The notes under the pieces were generated by a model that saw only the letters and a program-made list of their open reading frames with translations, made no database searches and had not been told where the DNA came from. A program made the position numbers and the translations under genes. Of a DNA stretch of 47,257 bases, positions 27,228 to 33,892 are shown one piece after another (the first letter of the stretch is position 1; each line of letters starts with the position of its first letter). This DNA comes from a virus, in the IMG/VR virus record IMGVR_UViG_3300046535_000311, positions 1 through 47,257 of that record. One strand, 5' to 3'.

Positions 27228-27925
27228 GATCCTGCACCGATCTGTGGCACTCGATCATCGCTGGTCACTGTGAACTCTGCACGCTTGATCTCTTCTAGAC
27301 GCACCTTCTTCTTACGTTCTAGTTCAAGAATCGATTCAATCTCTGCTTGCTTGGCCTGTTCGAAGTTATGCACTACTTCGATGCGCTGGACTGCACGCTC
27401 TACAATGCCAAGGTCTTGCAGTAGCTTGATGTATTCCTTCCTTGCCCGCCAGAAGCCACCCCAATCGCCATCCTTGCGCAAGCCTTCCTGGGCAAGCTCC
27501 AGATCATTCGTCATGATCCCAAGGATGGTGTTGATACGAATGAACGAGACTTGAGATCCTACGGTATCTGCATAGCGATTGTATAGTTCAGTTACCGTGT
27601 ATTGGCTGATCTTCAGGTCACGGGCAATGACATCGCTACGATAGCCTTCATGACGCAGTGCAACGATCAATGAGACCTGTTGTTCATCAGCAAGTTTCTG
27701 ATACCAGTCGCCACGGTTGGCTTTGTCGATAGCCTGGAGTTCGCGCCACAGAGTAAGACCAAGCTCTTTGCGTGTAATAGACTCAGTTCGTTTATCAACG
27801 AGCTTCGATCCGTAGGCATCAACGGCCAGTTGGGCCAGAGCCTTGGGATCCATGCCGACTGCCTCGGCTGCCTCCTTGAGCAGATCCTTGGCGTTGCCGG
27901 CCGCGATCGCAGGTTGACGGCTCAC
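27224..27925 (-). CDS. Probable terminase small subunit (233 aa)
   Basis: The middle contains a helix-turn-helix (GYRSDVIARDLKISQYTVTE, about residues 110-130). It follows an oligomerisation-like helical N-terminus and precedes a long charged coiled coil (about 175-225). This layout is common to small terminases, which recognise the packaging site. It lies upstream of the large subunit but separated from it by three sugar genes. It could alternatively be a transcription regulator. The start ATG follows the preceding gene by 12 bases. Confidence 0.6.
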   Translation of the reverse strand: MSRQPAIAAGNAKDLLKEAAEAVGMDPKALAQLAVDAYGSKLVDKRTESITRKELGLTLWRELQAIDKANRGDWYQKLADEQQVSLIVALRHEGYRSDVIARDLKISQYTVTELYNRYADTVGSQVSFIRINTILGIMTNDLELAQEGLRKDGDWGGFWRARKEYIKLLQDLGIVERAVQRIEVVHNFEQAKQAEIESILELERKKKVRLEEIKRAEFTVTSDDRVPQIGAGS

Positions 27926-27937
27926 GGATGACGGGTC

Positions 27938-28333
27938 CTACTCGGTCGCGGGGCCGGCGTCAACTGCCCGCTTCGGTTTGCGTGCCATGGTCACTTGCAC
28001 TGCTTGCGCCACTTCAAGCCTGATGACCTGTGAGTATCTGATGATTGCTATCACTGAACCGGATAGCATCTCAGACGATTGGCTGGCTCGCTTCTTGATA
28101 TGACGTTCGGCTTCCAGTGTGCTATGGAAACCAGGAAACTGAAGCAATGGGATAAGGGTGCCCTTGGGTAGTTCAGGTTGGCTTGGCAGGCTGAACGCCG
28201 GTCCACCAGGATGGATGAGCACGACGCGGAAGTCACCTTCGTTGTCGTCTAGAAGTAGCTTCTTCTTGGCACGACGCGGCTTGTGTTCATCAATCTCGTT
28301 GTCTTCAGGAAGGTTTGGGGATTCGTTTTCCAT
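27938..28333 (-). CDS. Hypothetical late-operon protein (131 aa)
   Basis: An acidic N-terminus is followed by a basic RRAKKK patch (about residue 20), then a FRVVLIHPGGPAFSLPSQPE stretch. A C-terminal helix and a basic tail (MARKPKRA) complete it. No family was recognised. The start overlaps the upstream gene by 29 bases. Confidence 0.55.
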   Translation of the reverse strand: MENESPNLPEDNEIDEHKPRRAKKKLLLDDNEGDFRVVLIHPGGPAFSLPSQPELPKGTLIPLLQFPGFHSTLEAERHIKKRASQSSEMLSGSVIAIIRYSQVIRLEVAQAVQVTMARKPKRAVDAGPATE

Positions 28334-28658
28334 ATATCTCTACTAGACGTTCTGATTTCTTGTTTGAACACCAGTTCCTATACCACTTGAGTATTTCAAG
28401 TGGGCATTGATTCATCGTTAGATCTCCTTCTTCTACTCCTCTTTCGAAGACTGAGATAATTTCGAGAAACGTCTTCTCAGTTTCTTCTTCTGAGTCCTTA
28501 CTTTCTTCTATCATTCCTGGAATAGATTCCAGAAACTCATTAGCAAGATTGGCAACTATTGCATCAGATTCCTTCTTTGAAGGCCATCTTCCAGTTTGCT
28601 CAAAGAAGTATAACTCGTTGACTCCTCTCAGCGTTGCCTTCTTTGATTCATTGTTCAT
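28305..28658 (-). CDS. Hypothetical late-operon protein (117 aa)
   Basis: The ATG at 28658 is chosen for its ATGA overlap with the upstream stop. An in-frame ATG at 28673 is possible. The protein is helical and acidic in the middle (ESKDSEEETEKT) and has an EILKWYRNWCSNKK segment. No domain was recognised. It is A+T-rich compared with genes downstream. Confidence 0.55.
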   Translation of the reverse strand: MNNESKKATLRGVNELYFFEQTGRWPSKKESDAIVANLANEFLESIPGMIEESKDSEEETEKTFLEIISVFERGVEEGDLTMNQCPLEILKWYRNWCSNKKSERLVEIYGKRIPKPS

Positions 28659-29212
28659 GACGTTGGTTTCCATTTCTCTCCTTTTGTAAGCCACTTGTTT
28701 TTCTTCTTATCCTCTTCTTCGTAGATCTTCTTAGTGACTTCATCCAGCTTCGCAACAGATGGATCAGTCCTGGCATCATTCATCTTCTCGGTCTTTTCCC
28801 GTTTAGCCCTGTAGTGTTGCTCCCTAACTTCCTTGAAACCTTCGGTATCCCATACCTCAAGTATTTGATCTGTCGATGGGCTATAGATGCCTTGAGCCCT
28901 GAAGTGGTTCATGATCTTGTCCATCTCAGGATTGGGTATAGCGTTCACCCTCTTGGTCTTTGAGTGAGGCTTCCCAGGCTTACCTACCCTGCTTTTCATC
29001 TCAAAGCGCATCATGATCGACTGAACATGCTCATCTTCCTGGTTATGATCCATCCAGTTCAGTAGCTCGACTGCATACTCAACCACTTTCTGTAGGCTTG
29101 CATACTTTCCTATGCACGACGTTGTATACTCGTTGATGCGTAGATACTCATCCCGCTTCTCACAGACGAGTTTGTAGACCGATTCTATTACCTGAATGTT
29201 CCGGTAAGCCAC
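28655..29212 (-). CDS. First gene of the leftward late unit, hypothetical (185 aa)
   Basis: The GTG at 29212 has an AGAAGG site 7 bases upstream. A TTG at 29248 would add 12 residues with weaker support. The protein is charged and mainly helical, with a MDHNQEDEHVQSIMMRFEMK centre, a basic linker, and a Lys/Glu-rich C-terminus ending in TKGEKWKP. No family was recognised. Upstream, TTGACA (29248-29243) and TAGAAG (29225-29220) are spaced by 17 bases and could be its promoter. A transcript from that pair would start almost at the GTG. Confidence 0.6.
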   Translation of the reverse strand: MAYRNIQVIESVYKLVCEKRDEYLRINEYTTSCIGKYASLQKVVEYAVELLNWMDHNQEDEHVQSIMMRFEMKSRVGKPGKPHSKTKRVNAIPNPEMDKIMNHFRAQGIYSPSTDQILEVWDTEGFKEVREQHYRAKREKTEKMNDARTDPSVAKLDEVTKKIYEEEDKKKNKWLTKGEKWKPTS

Positions 29213-29219
29213 GGCGGAC

Positions 29220-29248
29220 CTTCTATCCGGTCGTAACACCAGTGTCAA
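29220..29248 (-). promoter_or_regulatory. Candidate promoter for the leftward late unit
   Basis: On the minus strand TTGACA (29248-29243), a 17-base spacer and TAGAAG (29225-29220) form a sigma70-like pair with a perfect -35 and a weak -10. It faces into the late genes. A copy of GCTNACGGAG lies 20 bases upstream at 29269. Confidence 0.4.
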
Positions 29249-29500
29249 GTATGGCCTGTTGCCCCCAGGCTGACGGAGGATCCTCTGTGGCGTAACTCAA
29301 ACCTTATACTCCCTAAATCAACCCTCCGAAACACCGTCGAGGCCCTACCTATATGCAATGCACTTCGATCGATGCACAGATCAGATCATCATCATCAATC
29401 AAACATACCTTACTGTAGTAGGGTGTAGGTATTAGTTATAATGTTAGTATATGGTTTCTGCTGTCTTTAGGCTTCTGTTAGGTCTAGATCGTCTACTATT
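29249..29500. other. Non-coding divergent segment
   Basis: No gene is visible between the leftward late unit and the rightward small genes. The stretch holds a GCTNACGGAG copy (29269-29278), an ATC-rich run (29380-29400), and a TATAAT (29437-29442) on the plus strand. It is the main divergent transcription switch of the genome and a candidate replication-start or regulatory area, though no diagnostic origin repeats were found. Confidence 0.5.
29414..29442 (+). promoter_or_regulatory. Candidate rightward promoter (TATAAT)
   Basis: A perfect TATAAT lies at 29437-29442, about 58 bases before the ATG of the frameshifted small gene. The base run 17 upstream (TGTAGT, 29414-29419) is a poor -35, so the promoter may need an activator. 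Confidence 0.4.
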
Positions 29501-29672
29501 ATGAATAAAGTGACATTTGAATCTTTGCCAATATTTTTTCAACTTGGGATATGAAGAAGCATTGCAAGTTACCGATGGTGCGTATGCTTTGCGTCGCATC
29601 GTATCTCGCGTAACTGTAAGCAGTTATGAACGAGCATGCAACATAATGCCCATTCCAAAACAGCTAGGATAA
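29501..29672 (+). pseudogene. Small gene broken by a frameshift in a run of six T
   Basis: From the ATG at 29501 the frame reads MNKVTFESLPIFF, then stops at 29552-29554. Removing one T from the T6 run (29534-29539) gives a continuous 56-residue product that goes on NLGYEEALQVTDGAYALRR and ends PIPKQLG at a TAA (29670-29672). The joined protein resembles small phage proteins with an FxxLPxG-like N-terminus followed by a beta sheet. It is either a sequencing or assembly indel at a homopolymer or a true inactivation. Confidence 0.6.
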
Positions 29673-29675
29673 AAC

Positions 29676-29725
29676 GGTGTCACGGCGAAGATCTACGCAC
29701 GGCTGTGGAATCTCACCGTGACACC
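29676..29725. repeat. 10-bp perfect inverted repeat (GGTGTCACGG / CCGTGACACC)
   Basis: Arms at 29676-29685 and 29716-29725 are separated by 30 bases just after the broken small gene. No U-tract follows, so a simple terminator is unlikely. It may be a protein-binding site in the intergenic region or part of a folded leader for the next gene. The bases from here to 29845 show no gene that I can support. Confidence 0.5.
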
Positions 29726-29845
29726 CAAGCGCGCAAGTCAAACTGTTTGCCCGTGCAATCCAAGGTATCGGCAGGAAACTGAAAGACTGGTGGCGGTCAA
29801 GTCTCTGCCGCTGTATTTAGATCGGCCTGCAAACCAAGGATCAGC

Positions 29846-30178
29846 ATGCAATACACGCTACAGAACAAGGCAGGTCAGCCAATACGTATGTTCGTTCTAG
29901 CCAAGGTAGCCATTGAATGGCTTAGGCTAGACGCCACAAACAAGGTAAGGCTAGTGCGTATGGTGCGCGACGGTAAAGAAGTAGACATTACCGATGGGCC
30001 ATACATGACACTTTGCACAGCATGCTCCAAGCTAACCAAGCTTGAAGGATTGTGCTATGCCTGTAGACGTAGGGGACAAAACAAGAGAAGCCACACTTGT
30101 CCGAAGTGTGGCTTCTCCTTTCCTTGCGGCTCTAAGCCGCTACCGTCTTCGTCTACAAGCTCGCAAGCGCCAGCTTGA
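29846..30178 (+). CDS. Zinc-ribbon protein (110 aa)
   Basis: The ATG has an AAGGA site 6 bases upstream. The first 50 residues form a small beta/helix domain. Two or three zinc knuckles follow (CTACSK, CYACRR, CPKCGFSF). The C-terminal tail is Ser/Pro/Ala-rich and low complexity. DNA or RNA binding is likely from the ribbon. Its last 26 bases overlap the end of the convergent DUF932 gene. A 14-bp hairpin coding for part of its last zinc knuckle appears to serve as that gene's terminator. Confidence 0.65.
   Translation: MQYTLQNKAGQPIRMFVLAKVAIEWLRLDATNKVRLVRMVRDGKEVDITDGPYMTLCTACSKLTKLEGLCYACRRRGQNKRSHTCPKCGFSFPCGSKPLPSSSTSSQAPA
30085..30117 (-). terminator. Intrinsic terminator for the leftward DUF932 gene
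   Basis: A perfect 14-bp stem (arms 30085-30098 and 30104-30117) with a 5-base loop is followed on the minus strand by TTGTTTTG. It lies about 35 bases beyond the stop of the leftward gene and entirely inside the zinc-ribbon coding sequence of the opposing gene. On the plus strand it is followed by a weaker CTTTCCTT, so it may act in both directions. Confidence 0.75.
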
Positions 30179-31181
30179 ACACTTGCCCCTTCTGCTTATC
30201 TGCTGCTCCGAACAGGTTCGATTGAGTCCGCTCCGCACTGCCAAGGCTTGCCTTGCCCCTTCCGCTAGCGTGGTCGAGCCAGTCCGTGACAGCTTGCGTG
30301 CCTGTCCATGCATTGGCCCCGAACACTGCTGCACACTTCTCGCTATGGAACACCCGGAGCCATTGCGCCACGATGTCATTGCGCTTCTCTCTCCACCTTG
30401 CTTCGGTGTCTGCCGCTGCGCCTTCACCTAGCGGCCATAGCGCGCTGAACGTGACTTGGAAGAAGGAGTATGCGTCTGCCTCAGTCCATCCCCTGGCCAC
30501 TAGCGCCCTTGCCTCCTCTTCGAACTTGGCTACTGCCTTGTCCGCGAAACCGAGCACAAGCTGTGCAGTCGCCAGCTTGTCCTTCATCGCTTGTGCGTCC
30601 CCGCCAGCGCGGTGGATGAAGCGCACACCCTTGGACAAGTCGCGCTCACTCAGTCTCAACGTGTTGGCGCATACGATGCGCACCGTTGTCGGATAGCAAC
30701 TGAAGGCTGCCGTCCCGCCGTGGCCATTAGCTACGGCTACGTAGGTGGCAACGCGATCGCCCTTGGGCAACTCGATGTCCCGCGGCATTCTCATGAGAGA
30801 CCAGAAACGCTTGCCTCCGAACAAGGTCCCGGTTGACTCGCACACCATGGCGCGATCCGGGCCGGCGAGTCCATCGGCGAACCGCGCTACGTCCAGGTTC
30901 TCCACTGGCACGTAATCCTTCTGAACGATGCCGAGAAAGGCGCCGTTGTCCTTGCGGCAGTGGGCGAAGTGATCCTCAATCCTTGCCGTGTTGCCAGCGA
31001 ACGCCGAACCATCGTTTGGCACAGCGCGATACAACGGTTGCAGTTCCGTTGCCCAATCACACCCGATCAGCTTGGCGGCATCCTCAGCGCCGATGCCCGA
31101 GGGCAACTCTTGCCCGAGTCCATGCCATGCCAGCTTGCCAACGTCTGCCATCCTGTCGCTTTCTTCTAAGCCATGTCCCAT
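30153..31181 (-). CDS. DUF932 / TIGR03299 phage-plasmid protein (342 aa)
   Basis: The ATG at 31181 (MGHGLEE) is the family's usual type of start. The N-terminus continues with W.GLG, followed by LYRAV.NDGS. Later come LGIVQKDYVPVEN, GGKRFWSLMRMP, VANGHGGTAAF and TVRIVCANTL, which are the conserved blocks of DUF932. The C-terminal part has an ARWREKRNDIVAQWLRVFH helix and the family's closing TQSNLFG. The biochemical role of DUF932 proteins is unsettled. They are common on plasmids and phages. It has its own promoter (31270-31242) and a terminator within the convergent gene. Confidence 0.85.
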   Translation of the reverse strand: MGHGLEESDRMADVGKLAWHGLGQELPSGIGAEDAAKLIGCDWATELQPLYRAVPNDGSAFAGNTARIEDHFAHCRKDNGAFLGIVQKDYVPVENLDVARFADGLAGPDRAMVCESTGTLFGGKRFWSLMRMPRDIELPKGDRVATYVAVANGHGGTAAFSCYPTTVRIVCANTLRLSERDLSKGVRFIHRAGGDAQAMKDKLATAQLVLGFADKAVAKFEEEARALVARGWTEADAYSFFQVTFSALWPLGEGAAADTEARWREKRNDIVAQWLRVFHSEKCAAVFGANAWTGTQAVTDWLDHASGRGKASLGSAERTQSNLFGAADKQKGQVFKLALASL

Positions 31182-31237
31182 TGGTCTACCTACTCTTTCG
31201 GTGTAGCGGTTCCCAAGCAAAGCGCCCAGGAATCCGA

Positions 31238-31432
31238 CTAGAGTATACCATGTTCTCCTAGCGGTTTCAAGGAATCGCTAGATTCCGGTTTGCGTTCAAC
31301 GGTAACCTCTAGGCTTTGCGCCTTAGGGTTATACAAGCGTAACCTAGCCAGGATACGCTTGATCGGCCACGCCGTAAACAGCGTGCCCACTTGCACACCG
31401 TCAACGTAGAGGTAGACTAGACGTTGACTCAT
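31238..31432 (-). CDS. Small hypothetical protein (64 aa)
   Basis: The ATG at 31432 overlaps the stop of the wHTH-like gene by 4 bases. The protein starts MSQRLVYLYVDGVQVG, a beta-hairpin pattern, followed by a basic helix (KRILARLRLYN) and a Ser/Lys/Glu-rich tail. No family was recognised. Its end overlaps the extended promoter of the DUF932 gene, so transcription of the two leftward genes is nested. Confidence 0.55.
   Translation of the reverse strand: MSQRLVYLYVDGVQVGTLFTAWPIKRILARLRLYNPKAQSLEVTVERKPESSDSLKPLGEHGIL
31242..31270 (-). promoter_or_regulatory. Promoter of the DUF932 gene
   Basis: TTGAAA (31270-31265), a 17-base spacer and an extended -10 TGG-TATACT (31250-31242) face leftward. 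The spacer shares a CCG-TAG-GA pattern with the promoter at 31732-31705, indicating a repeated phage promoter type. Confidence 0.65.
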
Positions 31433-31698
31433 GCTAACATGCCCTGGCCCTTGGCCGTGAGCACATAGAGCTTGCGATACTCTAGCTTCCCCATGATGAC
31501 CGCTGCAATGCTGCCATCCTTGGGTGTCACAAGGCACCGCGTCAAGAGCGCAGCGACCGTCTCCGTAGGCCCACGGCCATGCACCAGGGCACCATCGGAC
31601 CCGGCGTCCCCGATCAGCGCAAGCAAGTCTAGTTGCTTGCCGTTGAGCGGAATGTCGCTAGCCTTGGCGGCTTTGAAGTCAACCTGTTTCGGTTTCAT
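31429..31698 (-). CDS. Probable winged-helix regulator (89 aa)
   Basis: The ATG at 31698 is 7 bases after a TATAAT, so the message is predicted to be leaderless. The TTG at 31716 overlaps the -10 element and is rejected as a start. The protein has the helix-helix-wing order of a small winged helix: LNGKQLDLLALIGDAG, TETVAALLTRCLV, then a wing ending YVLTAKGQGML. It probably binds DNA and may act on the operator-like boxes beside its promoter. This is inferred from pattern and position. Confidence 0.6.
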   Translation of the reverse strand: MKPKQVDFKAAKASDIPLNGKQLDLLALIGDAGSDGALVHGRGPTETVAALLTRCLVTPKDGSIAAVIMGKLEYRKLYVLTAKGQGMLA

Positions 31699-31704
31699 GA
31701 CTCT

Positions 31705-31732
31705 ATTATACCACATTCTCTAACGGTTTCAA
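31705..31732 (-). promoter_or_regulatory. Leftward promoter of the divergent switch
   Basis: TTGAAA (31732-31727), a 16-base spacer and extended -10 TGG-TATAAT (31713-31705) are seen. The predicted start of transcription falls at or next to the A of the ATG at 31698. Confidence 0.7.
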
Positions 31733-31750
31733 CCACTAACTTGTAACGAT

Positions 31751-31801
31751 GTTGTATCATGAACAGGATAAGGCTTACGTTTGATACAACCATGATACAA
31801 C
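31751..31801. promoter_or_regulatory. Operator-like GATACAAC boxes between divergent promoters
   Basis: GTTGTATCATG (31751-31761) and its exact reverse complement CATGATACAAC (31791-31801) form an 11-bp inverted repeat. A third box, TTTGATACAAC (31780-31790), lies directly adjacent as an 11-base direct repeat of the second. A one-turn period and symmetry suggest cooperative binding of a dimeric regulator. Confidence 0.7.
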
Positions 31802-31808
31802 TTAGCTA

Positions 31809-31836
31809 CTGCTAACCTTTAGCGTTGTGGTATAAT
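31809..31836 (+). promoter_or_regulatory. Rightward promoter of the divergent switch
   Basis: An extended -10 TGG-TATAAT (31828-31836) lies 6 bases before the ATG at 31843. The -35 (CTGCTA, 31809-31814, 16-base spacing) is weak, so the promoter may depend on the extended -10 or on an activator. Confidence 0.65.
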
Positions 31837-31842
31837 AGAGTC

Positions 31843-32088
31843 ATGACGTTGACAATCGAAACGACGTTTAGCCGATTCTGTGGCAAATCTACGAAGAAGT
31901 GGTATCATGCAACTAGCATGATGGTTACGCTTGTTGGCATCAAGGGTAGCCGTAGACTCTATGGATACTCTGTAGCGAATGCACCTACCTTGTTCATTCG
32001 CTACCAAAACAAGCTGTATTCTCTTGCTAGCTCTTTCGGACCTGTCCCTGGCGATACGTTCGTTGAGTGGATGCCGGAGATACCATGA
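31843..32088 (+). CDS. Small basic hypothetical protein, leaderless start (81 aa)
   Basis: The ATG at 31843 coincides with the predicted transcription start. An upstream TTG at 31825 lies inside the promoter and is rejected. The protein has a KSTKKWYHATSMM helix and beta strands with a hydrophobic C-terminal half. A SFGPVPGDTFVEW stretch is near the end. It is the first gene of a rightward set of seven small genes with short overlaps. No family was recognised. Confidence 0.65.
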   Translation: MTLTIETTFSRFCGKSTKKWYHATSMMVTLVGIKGSRRLYGYSVANAPTLFIRYQNKLYSLASSFGPVPGDTFVEWMPEIP

Positions 32089-32294
32089 GAGGTAAGTCAG
32101 AAGGCGAGCGTATAGCCGTCAACAAGACTGGCCAGACCTGTGGATGGTGTGGCCAAGTCAGGACTGGCTATCGTAGTGACAAGTCGCTACACTACTTATT
32201 CAAGTTCCATAGCGAAACCGGCTCTGAGATAGCCGGTCTGTTTTGTTCGCTCGATTGCATGCGTGCATACCATAGCGAGGATAGGCATTCATGA
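32085..32294 (+). CDS. Small zinc-binding protein (69 aa)
   Basis: A GGAGATACC ribosome site precedes the ATG, which overlaps the previous stop (ATGA). CGWC (about residue 19) and CSLDC (about residue 58) form a treble-clef or ribbon-like pair of zinc knuckles around a short beta/helix core. The FCSLDCMRAYHS end resembles TRASH/MYND-like zinc fingers. Function is unknown. Confidence 0.65.
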   Translation: MRGKSEGERIAVNKTGQTCGWCGQVRTGYRSDKSLHYLFKFHSETGSEIAGLFCSLDCMRAYHSEDRHS

Positions 32295-32515
32295 AACCTG
32301 TAACCATTCGTGTTTCTCTAGCTACTCTTCAAGTGTGTGTCCCAAAGACATACTCTGATGAACTCATTGAAGAGTTTGCTAATCGTGACCAACCAACAGG
32401 CATCGCTAACAGGTGGAAGGTCATAACGAACAAGAACCGGGATGGTTCACTAGCTGAACGCTATGTTCAGTGTGAACGCTTTGGCGATTGCGTTCATGTG
32501 GTGCTAGAATGCTAG
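32291..32515 (+). CDS. Small hypothetical protein (74 aa)
   Basis: AGGA lies 10 bases before the ATG, which overlaps the preceding TGA by 4 bases. The protein opens with a beta strand (VTIRVSLATLQVCV), has an acidic helix, and closes with a strand pair (RYVQCERFGDCVHVVLEC). No family was recognised. Confidence 0.6.
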   Translation: MKPVTIRVSLATLQVCVPKTYSDELIEEFANRDQPTGIANRWKVITNKNRDGSLAERYVQCERFGDCVHVVLEC

Positions 32516-32715
32516 ATCTAAACGATCTTACTTGTTCTGTAAAGGGTTGCACAGAACCAGCAACCGTAACCATTCGTAAGCAGACTGGCGTTATGATGCC
32601 AGACTATCGGCCAATGTATGGCTATCGAATGGTTTGCAAGCGCCATGCAGAACGCAAGAACATGAGAAACCTAAACCAAGATGGCTGGGAAATCGTAGAG
32701 GCTAACGATGAATGA
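32509..32715 (+). CDS. Small Cys/His-rich protein (68 aa)
   Basis: The ATG at 32509 overlaps the end of the previous gene. CSVKGC near the N-terminus and a later CKRHAER form a C-x4-C...C-x2-H arrangement that could bind zinc. The C-terminus NLNQDGWEIVE is acidic. No family was recognised. Confidence 0.6.
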   Translation: MLDLNDLTCSVKGCTEPATVTIRKQTGVMMPDYRPMYGYRMVCKRHAERKNMRNLNQDGWEIVEANDE

Positions 32716-32911
32716 TGATTACGAAAGTCCTAAGAAGCGAAGAGAGCGTGAGCGTTACGCTTTTGTTCGCAATGCAGACTACAAGCTCTACGAAAGCGTT
32801 TGTGCATTCGCTGGAACTCTAGACCTTGACATGGAACCACTTGCAATCCGCGCCAATGTTGAGAACTATTGCATGGAGCTTGCTAAAAGACTGATTGAAG
32901 CTAGGAGATAA
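32708..32911 (+). CDS. Small helical hypothetical protein (67 aa)
   Basis: GAGG lies 7 bases before the ATG, which overlaps the previous gene by 8 bases. The protein is a short basic N-terminus (KKRRERER) followed by two amphipathic helices and a basic end (KRLIEARR). It may be a small nucleic-acid-binding or antirepressor-type protein. This is pattern only. Confidence 0.55.
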   Translation: MNDDYESPKKRRERERYAFVRNADYKLYESVCAFAGTLDLDMEPLAIRANVENYCMELAKRLIEARR

Positions 32912-32912
32912 C

Positions 32913-33365
32913 ATGAATCGTGAAGAACAAGAACGGCTATACAATCAAAAGTATGGCTATCAACAGTTGCCTGATCCAAAGCCACCATTTACAATGTGGC
33001 GTTGTGAAGGCAAGCCAGGAGCGTGGGAAGTCATCTGTGGTATAGCCGTTGTCGAACGGTTCACGAATCGTGGCCATGCGCTGACTGCATTGCGCGGCTA
33101 CGTAAACGGACGAACCAACAGGCGCGCTCGCTACTCATGGCGCAAGGTCTACCTTTACCTACAGGCTAACGGATGGCGTATCGAACTCAACGAACCGCCA
33201 GCGGTCTGGTGGACCCATCCAGGTCTAGGAAGACGAGTCAAAGAGAACCGGCAGAGTTCTCCAAAAGCGTTGTTGGTCCTGTGCTACATCGAGATGAAGC
33301 CAGGATCGGAGAAAGAAATCCTACAAGCCTACTGGACATGGCACAAGACACATGCTACAACCTGA
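32913..33365 (+). CDS. Hypothetical protein (150 aa)
   Basis: The ATG at 32913 follows a strong AGGAG site by 7 bases. The protein has an N-terminal WRCEGKPGAWEVI strand pair and a basic middle (RTNRRARYSWRKVYLYLQ). A LVLCYIEMKPGSEKEILQAY helix lies near the end. It could bind nucleic acid through the Arg-rich middle. No family was recognised. Confidence 0.55.
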   Translation: MNREEQERLYNQKYGYQQLPDPKPPFTMWRCEGKPGAWEVICGIAVVERFTNRGHALTALRGYVNGRTNRRARYSWRKVYLYLQANGWRIELNEPPAVWWTHPGLGRRVKENRQSSPKALLVLCYIEMKPGSEKEILQAYWTWHKTHATT

Positions 33366-33369
33366 ACCC

Positions 33370-33732
33370 ATGGCACGAAAGACCAAGCCGGCCGCTTCAG
33401 AAGCGGATTCCCCCGATCTCAAGTCCGTCAAGTTCGCTCCCGTGGAGGCGGATGATGTCGAGCTTGCTGGGCGCCATCGCTCCAGCAAGTTCGGTGAACT
33501 CAAGAACGCTCTTGAGGAAGCCGACGTTGGCGACAGCTTCCTCACCGACTCCGAGGGTGACGACGACAAGGGCAGGGCGCAGTATCGCATCACGCTCTAC
33601 GCCTACATGGGCCGCTTTGGAATCCTGGTGTCGTGCCGGCCTACCAAGGACGGCAAGATCCTGGTGACCAAGCGCGATCCCAAGACGAAGCGCATCGTTA
33701 CGCGCAAGCCCAAGGTCAAGAAGGCAAGCTAA
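33370..33732 (+). CDS. Hypothetical basic protein (120 aa)
   Basis: ATGs at 33352 and 33370 are both possible, and neither has a good ribosome site. The N-terminus is charged and disordered. The centre has RSSKFGELKNALEEADVGDS, an acidic loop, and a strand pair QYRITLYAYMG / FGILVSCRP. The tail is strongly basic (KRDPKTKRIVTRKPKVKK). The coding sequence is notably richer in G+C than its neighbours. A folded RNA region starts 2 bases after its TAA. Confidence 0.55.
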   Translation: MARKTKPAASEADSPDLKSVKFAPVEADDVELAGRHRSSKFGELKNALEEADVGDSFLTDSEGDDDKGRAQYRITLYAYMGRFGILVSCRPTKDGKILVTKRDPKTKRIVTRKPKVKKAS

Positions 33733-33734
33733 GA

Positions 33735-33882
33735 GGAGCCCGGCCGCAAGGCTAAGCCGCTCCAGCACGCGATAGAGTTCGGCAAGCTGTTGTATACCAG
33801 CCAAGCAGAATGCTTGTTCTGAGTAATGGGCGAAAGCCTAAAGAACAAGAGGGTAGCCAGAGAAAACCTGGCATCGCGTGTG
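33735..33882 (+). ncRNA. Candidate structured RNA with GNRA-capped helices
   Basis: No gene fits here and the bases form nested helices. The first is a GGAGC/GCTCC stem (33735-33763) enclosing a GCAA-capped helix. An 8-bp long-range stem, CACGCGAT (33766-33773) with ATCGCGTG (33873-33880), encloses three hairpins: GCTG/CAGC (33786-33801), a two-part arm CTTGTTCT/AGAACAAG (33813-33849) topped by GGGC-GAAA-GCCT, and GCCAG/CTGGC (33856-33872). A closed multi-branch junction with two GNRA loops is unlikely by chance. It may be a small RNA, ribozyme-like element or control RNA. I do not recognise a known family. Confidence 0.65.
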
Positions 33883-33892
33883 TTGATCTAAT

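Larger units (their letters stand above)
31696..31845. repeat. 20-bp inverted repeat forming paired divergent promoters
   Basis: TGTGGTATAATAGAGTCATG occurs at 31826-31845 on the plus strand and perfectly at 31715-31696 on the minus strand. Each copy contains an extended -10 and the ATG of a divergent gene. The 110 bases between the copies hold three GATACAAC boxes. This symmetric arrangement is the core regulatory switch for the small-gene modules. Confidence 0.85.

Noticed and set aside
29718-29900. 60-codon plus-strand frame before the zinc-ribbon gene
   Set aside because: It has two Cys residues and a readable frame, but no ribosome site. It overlaps the better-supported gene at 29846 and begins inside the inverted repeat.
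33735-33882. Hammerhead or group I intron identity for the structured RNA
   Set aside because: A GAAA loop is present but the hammerhead CUGAUGA core is missing and no group I P7-like core or split gene was found.
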